From Epiperipatus broadwayi (Eukaryota > Onychophora > Udeonychophora > Euonychophora > Peripatidae), in the NCBI GenBank assembly GCA_028023455.1, contig JAQFVV010000031.1, positions 6,488,926 to 6,552,925 on the forward strand: 64,000 nucleotides of DNA, read 5' to 3'. Below the pieces are notes generated by a model. It was not told the origin of the DNA. It saw only the letters and a program-made list of their open reading frames with translations, and did not search any database. This document shows, piece by piece, positions 1-19,175 of this stretch. Made by a program: the position numbers and the translations under genes. Every line of letters starts with the position of its first letter. The stretch's first letter is position 1.

Positions 1-1215
1 TTTTTTTAAATTGTTCTTCAGTTGTTAATGATAATGAGCAACCTATAGATATATGCATTTATAATGTTTTTTGTTTTTTTTATCTTGTTGCATATTAAAA
101 AAAGAAAAAATTAATATCATGTATTTTATTTTCTTTCGCTATAAGGTTGCAAAAGAAAAAGATATTTTTATATATGTAATTTGTGGGTATACATTTTAAA
201 CATATATGTTAACATTACCGAATGCGTGCATGTGTAACTGCTTATCCAAACACATCAAAGAATAGATTATATATGATTAGTTTAAAATGGTAAATTGAAA
301 AGTAGGGCATTACATTTGAATGGAAGTGAAATAACATATACAAGTTACACCTGAAATTTATTTTATGATATGATAAGTAAGAAAAGTCTTAAATAAGCAT
401 TTATAGAATATGTATTTTTTTTCTAATATTGATTTAAGTCAGCTTATTTTGAGATATCAAGAAAAATGACAAACCTATATGTTAGATTTATTTGCTTATA
501 CTTATATAAATTTTTTTATATTAATTTTTGTATTGAATTAATATGGTAATAAGCCATTTATTTAATTGTTGATTTGACTTTAAAGAAGGAAAGAAAGAGT
601 AGTAGTGTTAATAAAATATAATTATATATCTTAATTGGTTTCCGAGTTATTATTAAAAATATTGTTGTGTTTTTCTTGTCTTAATTCTATCATTTTAATT
701 CATCATCATTGCTCGCAGTTATTAAGTATTACCATTCATATATATTGAGCAATCACTTGCAAATATTAAGCGTCCGCAAAATAATAGGTAAACTAGAATG
801 TTGATATTTGAGTATTTAAGGATTATGCTTGAGAATAACCAAATTTTGATAATTATAGTTCAATAGTGGAAAAGCTAAATTGGGTTGTGTCCATAAATTA
901 TGATCATCCTGATCAAAGATGGATATCATGTTATTGGTTAAAAATGTTTCAAATAATACTATATAAAAGTTATGATCGCCATCAATCATCATTAATAAAT
1001 TATAATCATTAAATTTAATGTTTAGCGTAATGAATATATTTTAGTAAATAGGGGTTTATAGAAAATTGAATATTATGCAAAGAGATTCATGATGATCAAT
1101 CATCACCACTAGTATTATTAAATCCCAGTATGAAATAGGATAATTTTAATAGATGCCTATAAGTTTATAAAGATGAATTTATTGTTGTGAGTTTATTAAT
1201 AAGCCATGACTGGTA

Positions 1216-1312
1216 TCATCATCACTATTATAATCATTATTATGATATCACTATTATTATCATTATTATTATGATATTATTATCATCATCATCATTATTA
1301 TTACCTTTATTG
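1216..1312. repeat. degenerate ATC/ATT trinucleotide repeat
   Basis: Mixed TCA, ATT and TGATAT units, too diverged to be a pure array. It looks like an old trinucleotide microsatellite. Confidence 0.6.
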
Positions 1313-2285
1313 TGATAAATAATCTAGTTAAATGGCCATCAATATCAATAATGGTCTTCACATGCTTGTTTGGAAGCCATTAATAGGATTATACATGTCT
1401 GTTCATCAATATACGTTAATGAGCTAGCAATGTCTATAAGAATCTTTGATCTATAGTATAAACTTTGGTAATATTGGGATCTTGTAATTTTATCAATATA
1501 GATAAAATGTAAGAATGTCATTTTTTTTTCATTAGTCATCCAAGTCATGTGTAATAAAAATGTACTGAATGAGTTTGAACTCAAGTACACTATAAATAGA
1601 TACTTAACTAGATTGAAAACAATCTAGTGGCGCTCATGGGAAAACACATGTACTTAGCTAAACTGAATAAAGAGTGATATCATCCCTTTCCAACCTCATA
1701 ATATTAGTTTTATAGAATATATATCTTTTTTGTAAGTTGTCATGAATAGCACCAGTGTGTGCATATGACCATGAATGGTCTTATATATTTGGAAAGAAGA
1801 CTAGGAAGGATTCTTTGTTAGAAGAACCTAGTATTGGAGATAAGCATAAGGCACTCCAGGAATTTCACAGTGGGTACTTTTATTCAGTTGCTATATTTAA
1901 TATTATTTTTATTAGATGACAATGGCCAGTATGTTTTATTGTTCAAATGACTGCCCCAATATATAAATAAATACCAAGAATCTTTAATGCTGATATTTTC
2001 AAGTGGCACAGTGATTCTATAACTTCTTTATCTATGCTATGATGAATTAATATATAGTTACAAATGGTACAGATTGGATAGGCATATATCTAATAATTAA
2101 TAATTAACCCTATCTAAATATTTATTATGATTACAAATGTGACATATTAAAATAGTTACAAATTATAGTTACAAATGGCATGCCAAATAGGGATTGAAAT
2201 ATGCCACACACCTGAGAGAGGTGTATTTCTATATATAATCTAAATAATTTCAAATCTTATTTATATATATTAATTTTAAATAGTT

Positions 2286-2288
<3 letters not shown>

Positions 2289-2328
<40 letters not shown>
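2289..2328. repeat. (AT)n microsatellite
   Basis: About 20 uninterrupted AT units. Confidence 0.95.
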
Positions 2329-2332
<4 letters not shown>

Positions 2333-3129
2333 CGGATAATATATCCAACTTGCAATGTTTTAGTTTTGTTTTTATTTTAGATAACTAAAGAGGAGATATT
2401 GAAACATAATAAATAAGAATAATTCTAAATTTATTAGTATGCAAGAATTCCAATCTTCTGAATTGAAAAATTGAACAAAATCTTTGAAAGCATTTTAAAT
2501 GTATTATTTTATATTAATATGAAAATTTTTTAAAAAATCTCATTTGCTGACTGGTTCAGACTTTTGACAAATAATTTTGTAAAACCTAGGTATAGACCTT
2601 TTGAAAAATAATGTCAAAATAAGAATAATTTGAAATGTTCTCATTCAAAATTCTGTACAACTAATAATTAGATCCATATACTCTCACCAACTATGTTGTT
2701 TTTGAATTAGTGAAACATTTCTTTACCACCAAGTTTCTGTTATAATAATGGTAATGCCAGCCTTATAGTTTTTATGTGCAATATTAATCATCATAATAAT
2801 ATGTTTACTCAACAGATTGTTGATTTAATAAAAAAGTACTTCCACTTAACAGTGCATTGCCATTACTGTACGCTTTTTATAACATCAATATCATAATTTT
2901 ACATCCACAAAACACTTTGAAACATAGTCATCAAGAATATATCATAAATTATGGGGCAATCTTCATATCTTCATAGTATTCATTTATATTTCCTTTCATA
3001 ACCGTTAATAATAAACCAATTGTAAATTTTCTTAATATTGTTGATGTTGCTATCATTATTAACATTAGAAAAATTAGGACCAGTTGTTCACAAAGCCATG
3101 GGCTATTAAAACATTATTTTTGTTTGTTT

Positions 3130-8564
<5,435 letters not shown>

Positions 8565-8688
8565 TGCTGAGTGGACGTTCATTTTTTACTATCTCTACTA
8601 TTTTAGCTAATTTTATTAATTATTATCTGATTTATTATTTTTATTGTCGCCTATTTTTTGTTTTCTAAAGTGATTTGATATATTTAAC

Positions 8689-9580
8689 ATGGATAAGTGT
8701 GGTATTTGTGATACTTCGTTGCCTAAAAATGGCAATTATATTTCGTGTCATGGTTGTAATTGCAAAATGCATTACACGTGTTCAACGTTATCGGAAAATA
8801 CATACAGACATATGTCTATAGGTAAAAGACAAGCTTGGAGATGTGCTTTTTGTAGAGATTCTTTTTCTACTACTAATACAGAAATAAATCCTTCTCCGAC
8901 ATCGGATAGTTCAGTTTTGCAGCAGATTATGGAGAAATTGCAGTTGTTACCAGTTATTCATAATACATTATCGGAGCTGATGCAAACAAATGCAAGCTGA
9001 TTTTGAATTTTTGCATTCAAGGGTTGAAAAGAATAGTCAGGATATTTCTTATCTATCTTCTATTTATGATGCACATAACAATGATTTATCTTTGTTAAAA
9101 CCTAAAGTGGAGACATTGGAAAGATTTCAAATGGCTTTTGAAATTGAGCTGCAGGGCATTCCTTATCAAAGTGATGAAGATTTGTTGCAAGTTGTTTCTA
9201 AAGTAGCAAATAAACTTAATGTTGAACATTTTTCTAATAGTGATTTAGAATAGGTATTTCGTACAAAGGCTAAGATGAATAAACCGGGACTTGTTATTGC
9301 TCGTTTTAACTCCCGAAATATGGCTAGATCTTTTTTGCGTAATAGGAAATCTGTTATTTTAGTGTCAGATATTTTGCCATTGGAAAATAATAATCAACGT
9401 ATTTACGTTAATGAACGGATTTCCTTGGCTACTCGGCAGCTGTTTTGGAAAGCAAAGCAAAAAATGCGTGACCAAATACAAGGTGTGGCGTTTATCCGAA
9501 ATGGTTTGGTACATATCAGAAATGACAGTAATTCTCCCACTGTTGTTATAAAAAGTGAAGCAGATTTACCCTCCATCTGA
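8689..9580 (+). pseudogene. LINE F3 ORF1, PHD finger protein, broken
   Basis: ORF1 of the F3 LINE, an RNA-binding/nucleoprotein-type partner of the RT. Residues 4-55 form a textbook PHD zinc finger: Cys4, Cys7, Cys20, Cys23, His28, Cys31, Cys52 and Cys55 (C4HC3). The first frame stops at 8998-9000; the next frame (from 8990) continues the protein with a helical, coiled-coil-like stretch, consistent with a small indel near 8990. A TAG at 9251-9253 breaks that frame, after which VFRTKAKMNKPGLVIARF and following text, typical of the C-terminal part of LINE ORF1 proteins, runs to 9580. PHD fingers in ORF1 occur in several CR1-group LINEs, where chromatin or RNA contact has been proposed; the role here is inferred. 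Confidence 0.82.
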
Positions 9581-9589
9581 TTTTCATTA

Positions 9590-12342
9590 TCTAGTATAAG
9601 ATCTAATAACATTCCGGATTATAAAGACTTAAAAATTTTTCATTTGAATATTCATTTTGATGAATTCAATGTATTTTTAAATGGACTTAAAATAAATTAT
9701 GATATTATTCTGTCTGAAACATAGATTTTTAATGAGGAACAATATTTACATGTTTTGGACGGTTATAAAAGTTTACTAGCGCCACGTTCGTATTCGCGAT
9801 CAGGAGGTCTAATGATTTTTATAAAAAATGACTTAAATTATATTTATGAGATTCTCAGGTTTACAACCGCTGAATCAATATTGGTAACGCTTAATTTTCC
9901 AAACGGAGTTCTCTCATTAATTGCAATATATAGATCGTGTACTAGTTCTATTACAACATTTATTTATGAACTTGATAATTTGTTATCTAATTTGTGTTTG
10001 TCTTCTGTTGTAATGATTGGTGATGTAAATATTGATTTATTGAGTGGGGAACATAATTCTACCTGTGGATATTTGGATTTATTATATAGTTGTGGTTTTG
10101 ATCAGTTGATTTTTTCACCTACGCGCATAACGCCAAATTGTAAATCTCTGCTTGATCATATTTTTATTAGACTTGATCAGGATTATAATTTTGAATCTGA
10201 AGTATCTGAATTAAATATTACTGATCATTTTGCAATTTTTTTAAAATTGTCTATGATTCGTAATAATTCGACTAGCTAGTTGTAGATATCTTGATAAATT
10301 ATCACATATTAAATTAAATCGTTTATTATCTATTCAAAACTGGGATTGTATTTTTGATTTGGATAATGTTGATAAAGCTTTTTTAGAATTCCAAAATATT
10401 TGTTGTTCTTTGATTGATAAGGCTACTTGTCGTATTAAACTAAATAATAAAAATAGAAAACGTTCTTTGTGGATTTCAGATCAGTTGATTGAAAAAATTA
10501 ATTATAGAAATAGGTTAAAACGTTCTGCCAGTTCAATTGTCTTAAAGCAGATTAATAAAGAAATTAAATGTGATATTAAAATAGCAAAATCGAATTATTA
10601 TAGGGAATTTCTTTGTAATAAAAATGTTTCTTTAAAGTGGAAAGCAATAAACTCTTTGGTTAAAAAATCTTCTGATCAAATTACTTATGTTAAGAATAAT
10701 GATGTCATGTTAGAGGTGCAAGGTAATGAAAAATACGTGGCTGATCTTTTTAATAATTTCTTTGTATATAAACCACACATAGAACCATCTATTAATGATA
10801 TGACTTCTACACTTGTTTCTGATACTTTCTTTTGTTCAAATGTTTCTGATGTTCAGTTATCACATCTGATCCATGATTTAAAAAATGTTCGCTCTTCTGG
10901 ATTAGATAAATTAACATCCCAAATTGTGAAAGATAATAAATTAGCTTTTATACCTGTATTAGTTTATTTGTTTAACCTATCTTTATCTTCTGGTGTATTT
11001 CCTGAATGTTTGAAAGTAGGGATTATTACATCCATTTTTAAAAAAGGTGATCCTTTGATTATTAACAATTATAGACCTATTTCTATATCTGTTGTTGCTA
11101 AATTATTTGAGATGGCAGTTAAGGATAAGATGATGTCATTTTTGAATGTTCATAAAGTGTTTTCTGTGTATCAGTTTGGCTTTGTTGCTGGAAAGAGTAC
11201 TTTAGATGCTATTTATAACCATGTACATAATGTGACATTAAGACAGCAGCTGTTTATTTGGATTTATCCAAAGCATTCAACTCTGTTCATCAAACAGTTT
11301 TGTTTTGTGTTCATATGGTTTTAGAAGTCATTTTGCTTCTTGGTTGTTAAGTTACATGAAGGATAGGAGACAGGCTACTAAAATACATGATATTATTGGA
11401 GAATTTGTATTAGTTAATCATGGTGTTCCACAAGATTCTGTACTTGGCCCTATTCTGTTTTTACTTTATATAAATGACATTTTTAATTTATCTTTGAATT
11501 CAAAGATTTATGGGTTTGCTGATGATATTGCTTTGTCTTGTGATGCTGTTTCATATAGTAGTCTGAAGCAATTGATTAATAAAGATCTAGAATTAATAAG
11601 TAACTGGCTTATGATAAATTATTTAACAGTTAATAGTAATAAAACCAGAGGTATTCTGTTCTCTTATAAACACTGCACACATTCAATTAAGTATTAGGAT
11701 TTGTGATCAGTATAATATTCATTCAGAAAGTATTTGTACAAGTTGTAACATTAGTTTTGTTAATAATTATTGCTATTTAGGCATTTATATTGATTCAAGG
11801 TTATCTTGGTCTAAGCACATTGTCTACTTATGTTCTCGATTATGTAAAATTAATTATTTATTTTATTATCTGGTTAAATTCATACCTAGATCTACTTTGA
11901 TGACTATATATTTTGCTTGTTATCAGAGTATATTATCTTACAATATTTCCATTTGGGGTGGCTCTACTGGTTACTCACTATCTCAATTACATACTTTGCA
12001 AAATTATACAAGCGTATTATTTTTGGTAGACATAGATTGACCTCTGTGCGAGATATATATGTCAATTCTGGTGTGTTATCTGTTTCTAAAGTATATAAGT
12101 TTAGAATTATCATTGATATATATCATCATCATTTTTTACTGTGCCATAAAGTATCAATTATAAATACCCACTTGGCTAACAAATTTCAACTGGTGGTTCC
12201 AGATTTTTCTTTAGAAAGCAGTCGCAGGCAATTTAGTTACAATGGACTCAGGCTCTTTAATTCTTTTTATACTGACTGTTCAATTGATGTTAATAATTTA
12301 TCTTTTTATATTTTTAAAAATTATTTAAAATTTTGGTTATAG
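9590..12342 (+). pseudogene. LINE F3 ORF2, endonuclease plus reverse transcriptase, broken
   Basis: AP-type endonuclease from about 9630: DIILSET with a TAG where Trp is expected (9722-9724), then GGLMIFIKND, GDVNIDLL at 10019-10042, SLLDHIFIR near 10150 and ITDHFAIFL near 10220. After a frame change near 10280 the RT begins: NNYRPISIS near 11070, motif A VYLDLSKAFNSVHQ at about 11247-11290 in a shifted frame, a second shift near 11305, motif B GVPQDSVLGP near 11423 (the usual PQGS has become PQDS), and the catalytic box FADD at 11515-11526. A stop at 11695-11697, another frame change near 11697 and one near 12003 follow. The C-terminus ends with text like FSYNGLRLFNS before a stop at 12340-12342. 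The order and spacing match CR1/L2-type ORF2. Confidence 0.85.
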
Positions 12343-12953
<611 letters not shown>

Positions 12954-13333
12954 GTGATAAGTCATATCAACATTATTTTGGATATAAATTAGGATGGTGA
13001 TAGATTATGAACTCAAGGGCTAAAGATTCTTATTTCGATTCTAAGAGAAGAATACAAACAACATAAACAACAACAAAAAACAGGAATTTATACTGGCTAT
13101 TGTGTTGCTCAAATATCACATGACTTCCTGAGCAATTTTACATATAACATATTATCACTGCTTACACTTATATAGTAATAAATGATATGTTTTCACGTAT
13201 GTTGACATCAATTGTCTGCCTTATATATAATTCTAATGATGCATATTGCCATACTAATATAAATATTAATAAAAAGACATTAAGAAATAAACAAATGTTT
13301 TCCTGAAAGTTATTGACAATGGTATTTTAATTA

Positions 13334-13819
13334 TATTTATATATTGTACTATTTCCATCATCTAATATTAAGTATTGAATGTTTAAAAAGTTACATTTTT
13401 ATTTAAATTTTCTAATTTTATTCAATTGTTACTACATGCACAACATTTTGATATGTATTATTCTCTTCTCTTCTTCAGGTGTTGATGGCCTGACCAGTGA
13501 CAGTTCTAGCATGGGAATTGAACCTAGACCCTTAGATTTTTTAATATTGAATTTTAAGGTAATTCTCTAACCATCTAAGCCATCTTGCCAAAGAACCTAA
13601 GGATCCATGTTTGATTCCCATGTAAGTATTGTCACTAGTGAGGCCAGCCACATCTGAAGAAAAGAAGAGAATGATACCTCTTGAAATGTTATGCATATAC
13701 TAACCTGTGGGCTATTACTAATAGTTCAATGTAATTGGAACATTTAAATAAAGTTTAATTTTTTTAAAGACACTCAAAACTTAATATTAGATGATGAAAA
13801 TAGTTTAATATATAAATAG
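13334..13819. mobile_element. foldback element with tRNA-like Pol III boxes, copy 1 (FB1)
   Basis: Nearly the whole 486 bp is one long inverted repeat. The outer ends read TATTTATATATTRNACTATTT (IUPAC) on one strand and the complement on the other, followed by TCATCATCTAATATTAAG-type sequence, and the inner arms share CTTCAG-TG-GGCCTGACCAGTGACAG-type sequence. On the minus strand a tRNA-like A box (TGGCTTAGATGG, plus 13571-13582) is followed by a B box (GGTTCAATTCC, plus 13516-13526). A second copy lies at 43488-44013. No transposase is visible, so it is a non-autonomous element. Confidence 0.72.
13516..13582 (-). promoter_or_regulatory. putative Pol III A and B boxes inside FB1
   Basis: On the minus strand TGGCTTAGATGG fits the A-box consensus TRGCNNAGYNGG exactly and GGTTCAATTCC fits the B box GGTTCRANTCC. 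Spacing of about 45 bases between boxes is in the tRNA range. Whether it is transcribed is unknown. Confidence 0.6.
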
Positions 13820-13967
13820 AAAAAAACACACAAACATCTGACTTCAGTAATATTGCAATAAAATTTAAAGGGGAAAAGTGCATACTTTTATTGCGCAGAA
13901 TTGTTAGAATAGACAAAAGGGAACTCAGTATAATATAATTAAGAGAATTAAATATAAAAGTTTTCAT

Positions 13968-13982
13968 TTAGTTATGACACTT
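13968..13982 (+). repeat. left 15-bp direct repeat flanking FB2 (candidate target site duplication)
   Basis: TTAGTTATGACACTT, identical to 15137-15151. A 15-bp duplication is longer than most DNA-transposon duplications and in the range of target-primed retrotransposition. Confidence 0.8.
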
Positions 13983-15136
13983 AAAACAGTCAAAACTCAC
14001 TATACATATTGCCACACACAGCAAGCTAGAGTAATCATTGGGTGCCAGAAAGCTTGTGCATAAAATTTCCATTTAGTGCCTACTCATCCAATATCCCCAG
14101 ACTAGTTTTTGGCTGTGGCCTTTGTCAGTGAGGAGCCTTGGATCTGAGAGCACTGCACCTAAATCTTAGGATCTAATGCAACTCTCCAGCAACCACCTTT
14201 TATTTCCACTTAACTACAAAATTATGAGTCTTAGACTGAGAACACCTTAATCTTTTTAATGGGTCTAAACTCAGTTCAGCACCCATACATTTTGGTGTCT
14301 TTGGTTCTTTAATAACCATAGCCACCACTATCCTATTAGGCAGGATTGGTTTTAAGACAATAAACATCACATGACTGCCACTTCTTATGCTTGTGTATAA
14401 TTGTTGTTAAAACAGGCAAAACTCACTAAACGTATTCCCACACACAGCGAGCTAGAGTAATCAATGGATGCCAGAAGGCTTGGGCATAAAATCCCCATCT
14501 AGTGCCTACTCATCCAATATCCCCAGACTAGTTTCTGGCTTGTGGCCTTCATCAGTGAAGAGCCTTGGATCTGAGAGCACTGCACCTAGATCTTAGGATC
14601 TAATACAACCATCCAGCCAACACCTTTTATCTCCACTTAACTACGTAATTATGAGTCTTACACTGAAAACACCTTAATGTTTTCAATCCAAGCTCATTAG
14701 CTTATATAGTCATATGAGTCTGAACTCAGTTCAGTACCCATACACCAAAGACACCAAAATGTATGGATACTGAACTGAGTTCAGACTCATTTGACTATAT
14801 AAGCTAAATGGGCTTGGATTGAAAACATTAAGGGGTTTTCATTCTAAGACTCATAGTTTTGTAGTTATGTGGAGACAAAAGTTGCTGGAGGGTTGCATTA
14901 GATCCTAAGATCTAGGTGCAGTGCTCTCAGATCCAAGACTCCTCACTGACGAAGGCCACAAGCCAGAAACTGGTCTGGGGATATCGGTTGAGCAGGCACT
15001 AGATGGGGATTTTATGCACAAGTCTTCTGGCATCCATTGATTACTCTAGCTTGCTGTATGTGGCAATACATATAGTGAGTTTTGCCTGTTTTAACAACAA
15101 TTATACACAAGCATAAGAAGGGGTGGTCATGTGATG
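13983..15136. mobile_element. three-copy palindromic foldback element (FB2)
   Basis: One repeat unit is present three times: a direct, left-truncated copy (13983-14310), a full direct copy (about 14367-14745) and an inverted full copy (about 14763-15136). The last two form a palindrome with arms of about 380 bp and a loop of about 15-20 bases near 14746-14762. The whole block is flanked by a perfect 15-bp direct repeat (13968-13982 and 15137-15151). I recognise no coding capacity and no known family. Confidence 0.8.
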
Positions 15137-15151
15137 TTAGTTATGACACTT
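15137..15151 (+). repeat. right 15-bp direct repeat flanking FB2
   Basis: TTAGTTATGACACTT, identical to 13968-13982. Confidence 0.8.
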
Positions 15152-17690
15152 TAGGTTTGCCAAACCCTTAGTCACTTATTTTATTAGATCAGTTGAAATT
15201 AAGACAAGCAAATGGTTTCACAACATCTGCCAATTGAAAATAATAAAAATAAGTAACATAGCCTGCATAACTATTGCAAAACTTTTGTGTTAGAACGTCA
15301 ATTGCTTTCAAATAAGACGACAGGCCATATAAAAAAAATCAATACTAACCGAGCTATAAATTATTTTGTGTGTATACAGAAAGATAGTGGGCTCATAGAA
15401 GTAAAACAACGCGATTCAATTATAATGATAGTCCACATGGAAAATAAATAGTAATCACGCATTTTATTTGTTTTTATATATAGAGAGAGAAATTATATGC
15501 GCTAAAATAACATAGTCAGTGTAAGCAGAACTTCCTTTTTAATTATATTCCGAAACTGAATGTTTTATTTATTGCATCATTTAAAAGTTTCTGCCGTTGT
15601 TTGTTATAAAACTTTAAACATTCTAGATAAGGTAAATAATTAATGAACAGAATGATTCATAAATTTCAATAAATATCGCATTATTCACATGTAAATTTTA
15701 TTGCTAGATTTCCTTGAAAACGTAATGATTAGGTACCAAAAAGATGCAATAACTCTTTATGTGGAATTGAGGCAGGGAAGAGAACAATGCTTACTGAAGA
15801 ATTACGATGTCAGCTTTCATAAATCATAATAATCTTTGTCAATTTAGTTAGTCTGAAAAAAAAAAAAAGAAAGAAAGAACGAATATCTAATCACCAATAA
15901 AAATGACTGCGTTCCTAGGGAATTCAGAATAGTAATTTACTACGAATGTGAAAATGTATTGCTTTTAAAATCAGAGAAGAATGCAAAGTTCATTTCCTGG
16001 GGATAAAAAAAAGCCATCTCTTCCTAATTCCATTTACTTTGTCTTCTTTTATACTAATCAAAAATATTGTAATATATTTGTAATTAACGTCATTTAAAAT
16101 TTAAAATGCAATAATTACAAAAGTATATAAAAAAGTCATCTGCGTGCTTGGAAATAAGAGTTATTCTACAGCGCTTTTCATACCTCGTAGTTATAATCGA
16201 AACCCTGATTACACTTCTAATATTTATTAAGGTTTTTTAACATTCGCTTTTTGAAAAAGATGCAGATTACCAAGAATACTGCTTTATTTAAAATTGTTGC
16301 TCCGTACAAATTAAGCATTTGTACTGGTGCATTTAATTATTATAATTTAATTTTTAGAATTTAGTTATAATTATATTACCTACAGATTTCGTACTGATTT
16401 TCGAACTATTAATAGAATAACCAAAAAGAAAAGGCTGTAGAGTTTACTTTCCAGAGAGGTAAACTCATTTGTAGCTTTATGATATCCTTCAATGCTCTCA
16501 CTGTAGCCATGTATTCGATAGCCATTAATACAATGCTTATTTATTCTTGTCCACAACTATGTACATCAGTGACAAATTAAATTCAATTTACAAAAAATAA
16601 TGCAAGTTGGATGGATTATCAGAAATATGTGGATGAATCTCTAATAACATTTAGTAAAATCAAATCCAGCTGTCATTTTATTTTTGTAGGATAATTCTAT
16701 GGATTTGAATTTTGATTTGAGTTGAGTTTTAATTAAGAAAATTATACTTTAAGTTATTGGAAAGTCTGATGTGTAGCGTTAAGGATAATAACTGTATATA
16801 TATATAATTAATAATGGTTCAAGAGTAAGATACTGAAAATTCAATTGGCCGCTTTTTTTTTTTTTAATTATTATAAAAGGCTGTTGACCCACTTTAATTC
16901 TATATTTATATTGTTTACTTGGAGTGGTTCTTTTGTATTACTCATATATATGTATATTAAATTAGAATAACGATAGAAAATAACAAAATTTACATATAGT
17001 ATATTTTTAACCGGTAACTTGTTATTTTACACGTATATATATATATATATATAGAGAGAGAGACCTCTCTTTAGTTCTATATTTTAAGATGGTGTATGTC
17101 TTCATCAAATGTCAGTAAAAACTACTTCAAGAAAGACAGTTAAATGAGCATTAGCTTTTTCAAAAAACTTGGGGCTTCAATATCACTTTATTAGTGATCA
17201 TATGACACTAGAATTAGAAATGAAGGCACATACCCAACTTAACTTTTTTTTTTTCTTTTAAAAATTGAACCTAGTAATTTCAGGGATAGTTTGTTGTTTC
17301 TATTCCAGATCTATGTATTATAAATCTAAATAATTTTTAACCAGTAAATGTCAGGCCAGTATTTTCATAACATTTTACATATCTTTCATAGAATCTTTCT
17401 TTCAATAATAGCAAATCATAAGACAAAAAATGGTTTGGGAAAGTGAATATAATAAAACTATCATATAGTCGCCATTGATTATTCAAGCTTATAATAAATA
17501 GATGTGGAATGAAGTGAAGAGAAATTCTCCTGAAAGCATGTGAATAGGGTAATAGTCATGTGATATTTTTGTTGATAGAAATATAGTGATTCATTCTGCA
17601 GTATCTAAGATATTAATAAGTATTTAACATCTGGTTATAAGCCTGAAAAAAACGTTTAAAATGAGTGAAAATTTATCAGTATCTCAAGGG
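15152..17690. other. AT-rich non-coding stretch, no gene recognised
   Basis: No protein similarity or long repeat seen. There is a short (AT)n(AG)n tract at 17034-17062 and several poly-A/poly-T runs. Confidence 0.65.
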
Positions 17691-17749
17691 TTTGTTTCAG
17701 TAAAAATGCAAACAATTTACAATTGATAAACGGCATAGATATAACAAAG

Positions 17750-18270
17750 ATATATGTGAGGTTGTGACCTGGGCCAACTGATGACTGTTGGTTCAGCATA
17801 AAATGCACCTTGGAGTAATTGTTTAAAGATGCTGTTATTTATAGGTGTTAAGAATGTGTGGAAAGTGGATGATATTAAATACATTCTTAAAAAAATATCA
17901 TGTCTAAAATAAAGAAAATGGTGTTGAATTACTTCAAATGTGAGTGTTAGTAATGTTTAATTAAGTTTTAAAGTTTATATCAAAGCTAGGGATAATCTCT
18001 AGCTTAGTAAAACATTAGTGATAACCATTAATAATCTTGTTTAGAATGGATCATGTCAAAGAATGGATAAGTTTGAACTTGTAAATCAAAATGTACTATT
18101 GGTAAATATTAAACACATGATAAAGATATATATGAGTGGTTGTAACAAGGGCCAGCTGATTAGTGCTCTTTTCAACATGAAATGCATCTTAGAGGTCATT
18201 TACCTTTTAAGATGTCTTTACTTAAATGCTTCAAGGATGTGCAGTAAAAGTTAAATACAACTGCATTAGA
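17750..18270 (+). repeat. two diverged partial copies of SINE-A body
   Basis: Pieces near 17759-17830 and 18143-18215 share a core of the form GGCCAACTGATGA ... TTCAGCATAAAATGCA with the SINE-A copies at 33500, 44370 and 58760. The two pieces and some flanking sequence also resemble each other, suggesting an old local duplication. Confidence 0.55.
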
Positions 18271-18932
18271 AATAGTTGTGATTTAATATCAGTGCTCTCT
18301 GACAAATGGTATATTTTATGTTGTCAAAACTATAATAAAATAAAATGTATCAAAGGGTATTATGTATCTGAACACTTCAATTTCAGTAAAAAAATCTCTG
18401 GTAAACTTTAATATCCTAACATTTAAAATTGGGTATCATTTAAAATAAATTCATATGTTAATCAATAAAAAGAGTAATGAATTGAGAATAAAAATGTGCA
18501 GTTGATGGAAGGTAAAACATGCCGATCTATTATTTATACTTTTCCTATAATTAAAAAAAAATAATTAAATGGTTTATTGCTCGAATATCATGTAAGAAGC
18601 TCCACCAGTAGAAATTGGAGTATTGGATTCATATATCTAAGAAGATTAAGCTTCAGAATATAACATTCTATCACTCTACTAGATAAATATTGGAACCAGT
18701 TTATATCTAGTGATCAGCAAAATGATCCTTCAATTAGATGACTTTCTTTTAACAGTTAATTTTGGCAATCATATCATCGCGACTCAAATTCTATTAGTTC
18801 AATTATTATTTTTCATAGAAGCATTGTAACTGCAGATATTTCAAAGAAAATAAACACCTGAATTCAAGATATAAATACATTTGTATTAATTTTAAACTGT
18901 ATTTTTTTAAAAAATTCACTTGACTCAATTTT
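18271..18932. other. AT-rich non-coding stretch
   Basis: Nothing recognised beyond short reading frames with no known similarity. Confidence 0.6.
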
Positions 18933-19175
18933 CATCATTATCATCAACCATTATCAATCCACTGCAGGATGAAGGTCTTTCCAAGTTCAATCTATCTTCT
19001 CCGATCTTTAGCTTCTCTTCTCCACATCACCCCTGCACACTTTTTTATTTCATCCATCCATATCACATGTTGTATCTTTCTGGGTCTTTTACAATCTCTT
19101 GGAATCCATGTCTTCTAGCAATATTCCCAGCCCAACTCCACTTCAGTCTTTTAATTTTTTCAATATTAGTGAAAC
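18933..19175 (-). mobile_element. RTE-type LINE (family F4), 3'-end fragment
   Basis: Minus-strand fragment covering the last part of the RTE ORF2 and its 3' end. It matches the antisense tail at 45190-45440 and the sense tails at 31430-31640 and 40255-40450 over long stretches, including the terminal text that reads GATTGATAATGGTTGATGA-like in sense. 5'-truncated and decayed. Confidence 0.85.
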
